A stretch of DNA of 64,000 nucleotides from Nemopilema nomurai (Eukaryota > Cnidaria > Scyphozoa > Rhizostomeae > Rhizostomatidae). The notes under the pieces are model-generated. The model saw only the letters and a list, made by a program, of their open reading frames with translations, made no database searches and was not told the DNA's origin. Positions 55,801-64,000 of the stretch are shown here, piece by piece (the stretch's first letter is position 1; every line of letters starts with the position of its first letter). The stretch is taken from the NCBI GenBank assembly GCA_003864495.1, contig ML133422.1, positions 62,001 through 126,000 of the forward strand, in the 5' to 3' direction. Position numbers and translations under genes: made by a program.

Positions 55801-57346
55801 CTCATTGGGATTAGGGTGCTGAAATAGAGATATCCCAGTTCCATGAAACGAGTTTTCTGAGGTTGTAGAAGTTGGATTATGATCCAAATTATCATAGGCT
55901 GAAGTCACAAAAACGCCTTTAACTAATTCTTATGGAGATACTAAACCATCTGCTCTAAACCTATTGCATTCAGCAACACAAATAGCATTTTCTATCTCAA
56001 GAACGCGATTATATGAAATGGATAGCCCAAGCTTAAAGAGCTCATCCACTAAACCAGCCTTCCTAGTATTTGAGTAAATCTTTAGTCCAACGTAAACTGG
56101 TAATGGTGTTTCACGATCTTTACTTCGATGCTCCTGTCCACCGCTGCATGACTGCCTTCTTCGTTTATAGGAATTATGCACTATCAGTTGTGCAATAGAT
56201 AATGCTGCTTGATCGTCGAGCATCCTATTTTCGTTTTCCATTTCTGATTTACCTGCCATTCCTGGGCCGTTTAAAATCATCTTGATCAGTGTGAGTAGTG
56301 TATTTGGTACTGCGTTCTGCTGACATTCTTCTCTAAAACATCCCTCAAATCTTGATTTTGACTTAAAGATTTCATCCCGTACTATTTCAGCTGTCATTGC
56401 AAGATGTCTACCTTGTTCATCACCATCTTCTTTATAGGCACAATGCAAAATATCACCGATATCTTCTTGAAAACCAATGAAAACTTCCCTTCCACTATTT
56501 CTATCTTCAAGGTTCGGTGAAGTTGCAAGGATCCTGTGCTTCAAATGGGTACTATGTATTCTTTCTTCTATCTCAACGCCAAGGTCTTTCAGAGTCGCAG
56601 CATACAATCTAACTAAATCTGATAGCTTAAAAATTGACTGTCTTCCCTCTGCCCTTTGTTCGTCAATGTATCTGAGAATTTGAGTTAATGCAATACCTTG
56701 CACAATAGCTTCAGATGAAGGCTCGCTAGATTTCTCATTGCTCCTTTCAATGTTATAATAGGATGCTAAACATCGTCTATGATATGCTGCTTCTATTGCA
56801 ACCATGTCGCCACCACCAAGCTTTGCTAGGATCCTTTTATCCTGAGTCATAGTAGCTACTTTGCGAACTCGACTGTCAACTTGCAAAGTCATGACTTCGT
56901 GCAAAGATTCTTTTTCAGAAGAGGGCTGGTCGCAAAAAAAAGCATAGACACTCTCTTCCTTGAGATTCGCCTGACTGACGCAAAGATTTTCTTCTGACAC
57001 TGGAATCAAGAAGTGATACATCATCTTCATTAGTTGCTAGGAGTGACCTTTTACGCAGCCTACTAAGACTAGTATTATTATATTTCAAGCTGCAAGATTT
57101 GTGCCATTTCCCTTTATTCAGCAAAAGAATGGATTCGAGATTTGAGTTGTCAAAAATTTCAGCAGCAATTGTTTTAACTCCCAATTTTGCGAATTCCTTT
57201 AAGTTTCTAGAAAGTGTGGCATAACCGCTGCCAATATTACAACGCAGATGAGTTTCATTGGCAGGGCACTGAAGTTTCTCTTTTGTTTCGTTTTGGCAAA
57301 TGATGCAGAGGTCCCAATTTATATTATCTTCGTCTTCAGTTTCCAT
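52841..57346 (-). pseudogene. Large zinc-module / XPG-like nuclease protein of the 6.3-kb element
   Basis: Pieces in order: 57346-56915 (CIICQNETKEKLQCPANE ... KWHKSCSLKY, a zinc-binding module); 57030-55930 (VYAFFCDQ ... AAYHRRCLASYYN, a second module, then a helical region); an in-frame TAA at 55930; 55908-53443 (821 aa); a frameshift near 53465 into a frame with MFHALTGCDTVSFF; a TAA near 53283; and 53065-52841, a Cys-rich tail (CGCKKGCKKACKCS, CTALCYCGGEC). The C-terminal part of the 821-aa frame has acidic motifs in the order of a FEN/XPG PIN-fold nuclease: VVDGAALI, VVFDVYHE, CNHEEADTRMF, TVDTDVVVLAI. About five lesions in total. The family recurs in cnidarian and mollusc genomes; its transposase mechanism is not known to me. 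Confidence 0.65.
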
Positions 57347-58805
57347 TAATGTTTGTTTTTGTGCTTACTATTTATTCAAGCCTGCAAACAAAGAATTGAT
57401 TGGAATCGATTTCATCATCACCATCAATTTATTTACAGCTTGTAATTTCATAGTTCTTATAAAACTAATCTATACCAACTATTTACAAGAAACCTAAATG
57501 AACACACTTATTTTTTTATAACAAACTGACTATAAGAAACGTGTACTGGACAGTCAGGAAAAATTAAGAAACTTCAGTACTCGAAGAAAAGAGATTAAAA
57601 AACTATTAAATCGTGATAAAACTGAGAACAATGAAGTTTTGTAAAATCCAAGAACATGAATGCCCTGATGGCCTAGAAAATGAGGCACAAGGGATAAAAA
57701 TATACTTCCCATATCTAAATACAGCATCGGAACGGAAGCGAATCTCTTGACGTGATGAAAAAAGTCACAAACATGTCATAACATCATTCATGACACCAAA
57801 ATTAAGAAACTCCTAAGAAACAATGAGTATTGAAATTTCCAGAACATTCAGAAACTGGAGTACTCAACATCGACCTTTGTTTCTTATAAAAAAATGAGTG
57901 TATATATTAATTACCAATAAAAAATGACGCTTATTTACAAAATGACACGTTTATTGCCATTTCTCCGAGAAAAGGCTGAATGTGTGTTACTCATTAGGAA
58001 TGTAAATAGAAACCTTTTCGTCTTCCTTGTCCTAGTTCCACATGTTGCTTCTCATGAACACGATTCGGCTCCAAACACAAAGAGTTAGCTCGAGCAACAA
58101 AAAGAGCGGCCACAAAGAAAAATAGTCAAGCCTGTTTTATTTCTATATAAGCCGAATTATCACTCAAACGATTCCAACTCTACTTTCAAACCATCACCAA
58201 AAAACTACTCGCTATGAGCACACAACCTCTATTTATACTACTTATCATCACGTCAATTTACAAAAATAGCTATAGCGATTACATCATACTTACGAGACAA
58301 CAATCGAACATTCTAGAAATTTCTACGCATATCAATCATAACATGCATAATGAATACAAAGCAATATCAGCGGGAGAACACACAAAACAAATCTAAAAAA
58401 AAAATACACGCAATGTTTCTACAAAAAGTCCTGTTTGTTCGCATCACGAGTCTTCCGTAAATAAGGTCAAGGCAAGGCTCATTATCACACGAAAAAGAGA
58501 CTCGCGCATGCGCAAGTTTGCAGTTTAAAAAGATCAAATATTATTCAACGTTCAATGTTGCCGAATATGTTGCATCTTATCCTTGAACTTAAACAAATTT
58601 GTAGTTGGAACGAAGCTTTTCAGTGTTTACCCCCATATCAGTAAAAACTCCATATGACGTCATAACTACGTCACAAAACTATTTTACATGCTGCCTCCAA
58701 CTCTTAAAATACTTCTTATATCCATAAGAGCTTATATGCGAAGTTTCAGACTTTTAACACAATCTGCACAATCACAGTGATTTTTGTTACATATCTAACG
58801 CACTA
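57347..58805. other. Non-coding 5' side of the 6.3-kb element
   Basis: AT-rich, with repeated short phrases (AATTAAGAAACT, CAGAACATTCAGAAACT) and the right inverted terminus. Presumably contains the gene's promoter; no TATA box assigned. Confidence 0.5.
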
Positions 58806-58808
58806 ATA

Positions 58809-59780
58809 ACTGTTTCATATTTTTACTATTAGTTTGAAAGTAAATATAATAATAATTGGCTTTGCTGTCTTTTAAAGCAATGGCAATCCGGTTACGAAAC
58901 TTTTTAAACAGATCCCTTGTAGGCTGATCATTATTTCTCGATTCTCGATTTCTAATATATTTCTCTGATCATCTTTGATACGCATCATTTTTTGTATCTT
59001 ACCATTGATCCAAGGTTTATTTCTTAACTTCACTTCTTTCTTCGTGAGTTTTTTTTAGAGGAGCATGAGTTTCTACTAGTTTATTAAGATTTGAAAGAAA
59101 TCTATCAAATTTAGAATTAATATCTAATTGATCATCATTCAAGAAAGTTAGGTCTAAATCTGCAAAATCACTTTGGAGTCTATTAATGTTCAGTTTAGAA
59201 AAATCATGGTAGGAGTATGATAAGTTTTTGTAAGCTATACCTCCATGCTTTACAATAAGAAACTGAGGAAAATGGTCTGTTATTTGAGTTAGAAAATTAC
59301 CAATTACTGTTTCTTGATCAAGTACATTGGCAAAAATATTATCTATAATTGTAGAAGAATTATCAGACACTCGAATTGGATGTATAACATATGGCAAAAA
59401 CTGCTCGGAAAGGAGCAAATTGACAAATTCACCAGTTGCAGTGTGAGAGTCATAGTTTAGAAGATCAAGGTTGAAATCCCCAAGAAAAAACATTTGTTTA
59501 TTTGAGACAGCAGGATTAGAAAGACCTTCCTGTAAATAGGTGCTAAGGTTATCAGGATTAGAGTTTGAATGACGATACAAACAGCAAAACAGAAAGTTTT
59601 TCTCTTTCACATTTTTAACCTCAACCCATACAGCTTCATAATCTGCACAGTCTTTGTTCAAGTCAGGTCTTACAATTGGAGAAAGACCTGACTTTACCTA
59701 AAGACCAACACCACCATTTTGGCTATGTGACTGAACAGAGAAAAAACTATAACCAGGAATATCAATATTTGACTTTAATG
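58809..59780 (-). pseudogene. CR1-like LINE endonuclease
   Basis: Frame 59661-59017 plus readable flanks: upstream PGYSFFSVQSHSQNGGVGL (to 59780), then VWVEVKNVKEKNFLFCCLYR, FFLGDFNLDLLNYDSHT (D/N of the AP-endonuclease), STIIDNIFANVL, and TQITDHFPQFLIV (the D-H motif). The linker KPWINGKIQKMMR continues to the insertion point at 58809. In-frame stop or frameshift lesions occur at about 59698 and 59060. Partner of the RT at 50765-52470. Confidence 0.82.
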
Positions 59781-60023
59781 CTAGGGGCACACGAGAGAAT
59801 TTTACCTAAGAAAAGTGTCATTCCTGCCATTTTGCTTGAGCAAATTTCTCCCGTGTGCGGTGGTAGACTCGTAAGCATTTTGCCTTTTCTGGCTGAAGGT
59901 AAAATTTCTAACATGTTTGATATTTTTTGGCACGCGTGCCATTTGGCTCACTGTGTGCGGTGGTGAAAGCAATTTTCCTTACGCTCGAAAAGTTATACGC
60001 ATGCGCTGATTTCGATTTGAAAA
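59781..60023. other. Possible Harbinger 5' end
   Basis: Starts GGGGCACACGAGAGAATTTTA where the LINE stops, with an inverted echo AAATTTCTCCCGTGTGC at 59839-59855. This may be the left terminal region of the Harbinger remnant that follows; no matching right end was found near 61.7 kb. Confidence 0.4.
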
Positions 60024-60975
60024 ATGGCGGACTCAGAAGAAGAACAACACCAGACTTAGGAAATGCTACTGCTGGCTCTTTTGCTTCAGCGTAAACGTCG
60101 CCGTAGGTTGAAAGCATCGAACAGGAAAACATGGACTAGCCCATGGATTTTAAGGAGAGCAAACCGTATTTGCTATTTGCAAACGTATTGTCAGGCGTAT
60201 TTGCTAACTTGTTGAAAGAACTTGACGCAGAAGATCCCGAGAAATTCCGTCTCTTCCATCGACATGGAAGGGAACATTTCGAGGAGGTATTGTCAAGAGT
60301 TGCCCTGCTTATCCGGAAGGAAGAAACACAAATGCGTCCATCCATCAATTCAAGAGAACGATTTTCGATCACGTTGCGTTATCTTGCTACTGGTAAGCAA
60401 CTATCTTCATATGAATTCCAGTTAGGCCAAGAAAAGAACTCGGGTCATCAAAAAATTATTTTATCTATCTACCAATATTCTGAATGCCTTCTAAGGGAAG
60501 CTAAACGTCATTTTCACCCCAGTTTAACGAAATTGGTCCATAAACTTCAGCTGAAATTCGATAAACCCCTCCCTACCTGTGCCTCTCAAATGATGAAATG
60601 CTTTTGATGTCAGTAAGTGTTATACTTACTTTAAAGGCCTTGTTTTTAATTATGATTATCTGTAAGAAGAGCTATGTATTAGTATTTTTCAACATGATTA
60701 AGTTGTTGAGTACCCTTCAACATGAAGATTAACTAAATATCCTAATCTTTATAAATTTGTGCGTGATACCAACTATTAGGTTCAATTAATAACAAAAAGA
60801 AAAAATAATGATGTAAGGGACTTTAATACAAAAGTAATTTTTCTGAAATTTTAATTTAGGCGAGAGTTTCCGAAGCCTATCTTTCCAGTACAGAGTTGGA
60901 AAGAGAACAGTGTCTGGCATTGTCAATGAAACTTGCAAGGCACTGTATTTGACATTGAAGAATGAATTCCTGAAG
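60024..60975 (+). pseudogene. PIF/Harbinger transposase remnant
   Basis: Starts MADSEEEQHQT, then a stop. RKRRRRLKASNRKTWTSPWI and EHFEEVLSRVALLIRKEETQ, FSITLRYLATGKQL follow in shifting frames (60080-60440), equivalent to the N-terminal third of the intact transposase at 28573-29985. A second exon 60860-60975 (TTTAG before, GTATTT after) gives YRVGKRTVSGIVNETCKAL and LTLKNEFLK. The catalytic domain is absent. Confidence 0.7.
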
Positions 60976-61367
60976 GTATTTCTCTTCACTAAATATATTT
61001 ATTGTGCATAAGGAATAGTTTTGCAATTCCTATAAGTACAATGCATCCTTGTTCATCTCAACAGTTTGGGATGAAATGTGAGAAAAACAGTTTGGATTAA
61101 GGCGAAAGTTCAGGTCATCTTAGATATGATTTTGATAAGATAAAATCACACACAGGACATGAGAATAAGACATTTTGTTATTTTCAAGGAATATTCTCTA
61201 TTGAATGATATATTTATCTTTTAAAATGCAAATTTAAACAAGTGGCAAAGATACTATAACTTTAGAATAAAATGTTTTACAATCAATCAACTAAAATTAG
61301 AGTTCAAGAATCTTGTTAAATAAACTTTGATCTTTTGTAGCATGTTCATTTAGGTCATCTTTTTGGC
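60976..61367. other. Intergenic
   Basis: AT-rich spacer inside the decayed Harbinger element. No coding signal. Confidence 0.4.
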
Positions 61368-61700
61368 TCAGCTCTGTAGATACCCGTGGACCATTAAACA
61401 ATTGGCTAGATTGGTGCTGGGTTTGTGGCTAGATTGGTGCTGGGTTTGTGTCCAGCAGCCTGATTGCCCAAAGTGGTTCATCCTAGTGGATGCCTGAAAA
61501 CCAGATGACATCCATTTGTTAGGTTGTGAATAGTTCATAGCCCAATGATCCTGTCCTAAGTAACCCATTTGAGCTTGGAATATCACATTACTAATTTGAT
61601 TTTGTGCTATCTTTCTGGTAGTTGAATCCATCTTAAGAAGACTCTCTGTCACAAAGTTGCCAAACATGGCTGCAGCACAATTCTTATAAATACCAGGCCA
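61368..61700 (-). pseudogene. Harbinger MADF-protein C-terminal remnant
   Basis: Minus frame: AAMFGNFVTESLLKMDSTTR, KIAQNQISNVIFQAQMG, then a Q/S/N-rich tail. It resembles the helical C-terminus of Harbinger MADF proteins and converges with the transposase remnant as in the intact element. It includes a 24-bp tandem duplication (GGCTAGATTGGTGCTGGGTTTGTG, about 61404-61451). The N-terminal MADF domain is gone, replaced by the R1 repeat. Confidence 0.5.
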
Positions 61701-61726
61701 ACGGCCAGGTGCAAAAACCACGCACA

Positions 61727-63061
61727 AAAGCTAGTTTCTCGAGTGAAAAAAACCAGAAAAACGGCGATCATAATGCAACAAAACAAATTTACTTTGATTT
61801 GTTGTAGAGGGCACGACGAAATTTTCAGCATTTCGAAGCCAGCGAGAGAGCCAGGTGGGGGGCGTGCCTGCAGTTTCTCGCGAATTTTTCTTCTCCCACC
61901 TGGAGTTTCGGCTCGATTTCTCACCTAAAATGAGGAAAAAGCAAACAAATCAAATCTCATTTAGCATCATTTTAAGTAAGCAATCAATTCAGCATGAAGA
62001 AAAACATCCTCAAAAGCAGGCAAGCTCGTGGATAGCAAATTTTTCGTGACGGATGGAAGCTACCCCAGCGTGGGTGGGGTGCATTGGAAAAATCGTGAAA
62101 AAAGTACGGAAATTTAGTTTAGCATCATTTGGAATATCATCAGATCGAAAGAAGAAACGAAAAGTACTTACTTAAGGCAGTAAGACAGCTTTCCACGGCG
62201 AAATTCCCCAAAAACGCAGCAGCACAGTGCACGACCACGGCCGGAAATTATGAGCACGTCCAAACTCCACGGGCAGCAAGCACCAAATGACCCCTGCCCT
62301 GCCCCGAGCACGGTGTTGTTCTCTACTACCGATCTACGCCTTGTTCCTCTGCTGCGACACGTCACTCACGTCAGCAACTTGCATTTTGATTCGTGGAAGA
62401 GCACTCTCTTTTGTCCTCAACAATGCAGGGCGGCACAGCGAGCCACGTGACCGGGGCAAGCTCGGTCGAACGAGGGCAAGGAAATTTTCTCCTCGCGGCC
62501 TGGAAATGGCGAATCGAAGCAAAAACATGGCGATTTTCGAGAAAACGCTTGCGAAAATTTTGGAAAAACAAACCACACATCTAAAAAGAGGCACTCCGGG
62601 CGAACCTTACCGCTAGGAAAAGGGAAACGTAGCCCTAAAGGTTCGGGAGCCAGAGCTTGTAGAAGGCGGATGACCGGCGAGCGGCCCTCAGAAAAGTGGC
62701 AATGTCCACTAAAAATAAGTAAAATTTTGGCAAAAAAACCAGCCACGATCAAAGACGAATGCTTGCCAAAACCGTGGGTAAAAAAACGGGGAGAGCTGGT
62801 TGAGCGGTGGGGGCAGGAGGGCGTTGAGAAGGCGGTCAAAACGACCCTCCCTCGGAAAAGATGGCGATTTGCTCAAAAAAGGCGCACGCTTTTCGGGAAA
62901 AAACCTCAAACGATATTGTAGGAAGGATCTGAGAAGAAGCTGCAGAAATAATTTTCGAAATCGGTCCAGCCGCTTAGGAGCCTTTTCCCGTCAATTTGGT
63001 AGAGGTTGAGAACAATAGATTGTTGCTAGGCGACGTTAACATTTTATTATAGGTAGACTAG
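61727..63061 (-). repeat. R1 dispersed repeat, reverse copy
   Basis: Reverse complement of much of 4729-6030. Landmarks: CGTGCCTGCAGTTTCTCGCG (61863), GAGCACGTCCAAACTCCACGG (62250), GAGAAGGCGGTCAAAACGAC (62825), AATAATTTTCGAAATCGGTCC (62946). Divergence is considerable, with indels, so the family is not young. Confidence 0.65.
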
Positions 63062-63062
63062 C

Positions 63063-63327
63063 CCCCAAAACCCCGCTGCGCAAAAGATAAAGGGTTGAGG
63101 CTCCCCCGTCCAGGATGGCACGCGAAGGATGGCGAGTCATTTTTTTCGTTGACAACTTTCGTTTCAAGTGTGCTGTGCGTGGCTGTGCATTACGTCATTT
63201 TTGCTCTCGATGCGAGGCTGTTGTCTTGCCGAGGCTAACATGTCTATTTTGTTTATAGGGTAGTTTTAAGGGGCAATTCCTTTTCCACAAAAGGGGTTTA
63301 GCCCGCGCAGCAGGGTTTTGGGGGTTA
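63063..63327. mobile_element. 265-bp MITE-like element at the R1 edge
   Basis: Inverted ends TAGCCCCCAAAACCCCGCTGCGC at 63060-63082 and GCGCAGCAGGGTTTTGGGGG at 63305-63324. The internal sequence (GAGTCATTTTTTTCGTTGACAACTTTCG ...) is homologous to 6400-6610, where it forms the right part of the long R1 copy. So R1 and this element are either one composite family or often co-insert. Confidence 0.65.
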
Positions 63328-63819
63328 GTCTTCTGTTTTACCAAATATTGTTTATCTATGGTGAAAGTTGTCTTCAAACTTTTACTGGAATATATTCTAT
63401 TTGCGTGACATGGTCTATCGTGAACCTAAATATCAAATTATTTTAATCACGCACAGCCATCGATTTCATTTGCATAACCTTATGCATATTTTTATTTGAG
63501 GGTTACACTGTCAATTCTCCATCGAAGAACAGTTGACCGCAAGAAAAATATCTTTCTTTTAGCTGATCAACCTGCAGTGAAGCAAGCTAACTGCTTCGTA
63601 TGTAGACCTTTTCGTTGTCTGAATTGATTCCTATGCTGCCCCTGAATCGGCTCCGACTCTATTTGAACAATGCACGACTGGCGAAACTTCGAAATCCGTT
63701 AAATTCGACCCTGTGAAGCCTGCCCTTTAGTTCTTGCAAAGTATATAGTGAAAAATCACTGCCTAGTTATTTTTATAGACAAACTGAAAAACCTCCTTAC
63801 TGCTATCGATTTTTGTTTA
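63328..63819. other. Intergenic
   Basis: No coding signal or repeat match recognised within the window. Confidence 0.4.
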
Positions 63820-64000
63820 AATGCCTTCGGGGCATGGCGGAAGGAGGTCAACAGGTCAATCGGCCAGGTGCGAAAATTTAGCACAAAAGCTGCTGGCTTC
63901 TCGAGAGAGAAAAACTAGAAAAACGACGATCGTAAAGCAACAAAACAAACTCACTTGGATTCTTTCTAGAGGGCACAAAGTTTTCAGCATTTCGAAGACA
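63820..64000 (-). repeat. R1 dispersed repeat, partial, continues beyond window
   Basis: GGCATGGCGGAAGGAGGTCAAC and CCAGGTGCGAAAATTTAGC correspond to the complement of about 5970-6030, and TTTTCAGCATTTCGAAG matches both other copies. A tandem-like second reverse copy about 2 kb to the right of 61727. Confidence 0.65.

Larger units (their letters stand above)
52471..58808. mobile_element. 6.3-kb TIR transposon (Academ-like?) inserted in the CR1 LINE
   Basis: Termini TAGTGCAATGAATATGT (52474) and ACATATCTAACGCACTA (ending 58805) are inverted, and the inverted similarity continues with gaps for about 150 bp (GTGTTAAAAG, TTTTAAGAGTTGGAGGC, ATGACGTCAT). The 3-bp duplication ATA at 52471-52473 and 58806-58808 is confirmed by the LINE frame closing exactly without it. 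It carries one large minus-strand gene. A 3-bp duplication with a large protein containing zinc modules and an XPG/FEN-like nuclease suggests the Academ superfamily (the nuclease-bearing lineage), but this assignment is from memory and unverified. Confidence 0.8.
50577..59780 (-). mobile_element. CR1-like LINE split by a 6.3-kb DNA transposon
   Basis: The 5' part (59780-58809) carries the endonuclease and the 3' part (52470-50577) the RT and 3' UTR. The 3' end shows a TGAACTGAACTG-type tail (complement of CAGTTCAGTTCA at 50580), as in CR1/L2 LINEs. Deleting 52474-58805 and one ATA rejoins the frame across the break as Q-L-W-S-G, in the expected linker between endonuclease and RT. The LINE is 5' truncated at about 59780 and frameshifted, so it was already inactive or has decayed since. 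Confidence 0.85.

Overview
The window is eukaryotic and almost certainly from an early-branching animal. An anthozoan cnidarian is my best guess, from the repeat and gene-family flavour; I could not test this by search. It is AT-rich, has spliced genes with GT-AG introns, and consists mostly of transposable elements nested in and beside one another. Only one gene looks like an ordinary host gene: a seven-exon RING plus TRAF-type zinc-finger gene at about 26.2-33.3 kb, whose reading phases close exactly (1086 nt, 361 codons plus stop).

Layout. 0-6.6 kb: a fragment of a dispersed repeat (here called R1), a broken ISL2EU-type transposon (SWIM/YqaJ/PHD protein and DDE transposase), a 255-bp direct duplication and a long R1 copy. 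6.6-13 kb: little recognisable, apart from a 1.3-kb inverted-repeat (foldback) element and a Helitron helicase remnant. 13.1-17.7 kb: a nearly complete ISL2EU element with inverted ends, sitting inside and splitting a Myb-like coiled-coil gene. 18.9-20.8 kb: a PIF/Harbinger transposase with a mutated catalytic residue, divergent from an unfamiliar open frame. 21.0-25.0 kb: a complete-ended Ty1/copia element (245-bp LTRs, 5-bp target duplication, half-tRNA-type primer site) that has lost its reverse transcriptase domain. 26.2-33.3 kb: the RING/TRAF gene, with an apparently intact 3.2-kb Harbinger element in its third intron. 36.4-37.7 kb: a decayed integrase-core transposase gene.

37.87-46.18 kb holds the most unusual structure. 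It is a head-to-tail dimer of a 4.02-kb unit, bounded by TA dinucleotides, with a 275-bp imperfect palindrome at the left end, at the junction and at the right end. Each unit carries a Tc1/mariner-like transposase remnant, six copies of a 10-bp motif, and an SF3-helicase-like P-loop reading frame. 48.4-50.2 kb: an RTE-like LINE lacking its RT. 50.6-59.8 kb: a CR1-like LINE split by a 6.3-kb TIR element that encodes a large multi-zinc, XPG/FEN-like nuclease protein; the LINE frame is restored exactly if the element and one copy of the 3-bp duplication are removed. 60.0-64.0 kb: a truncated Harbinger element and further R1 copies in reverse orientation.

The genes are mostly independent selfish elements. 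Where they interact, it is by nesting (copia, Harbinger, ISL2EU and the 6.3-kb element each inserted into older sequence) or by each element's own division of labour, such as Harbinger transposase with MADF protein, or ISL2EU transposase with YqaJ nuclease. Most coding regions carry frameshifts or stops. The Harbinger at 27-30 kb is the clear exception.
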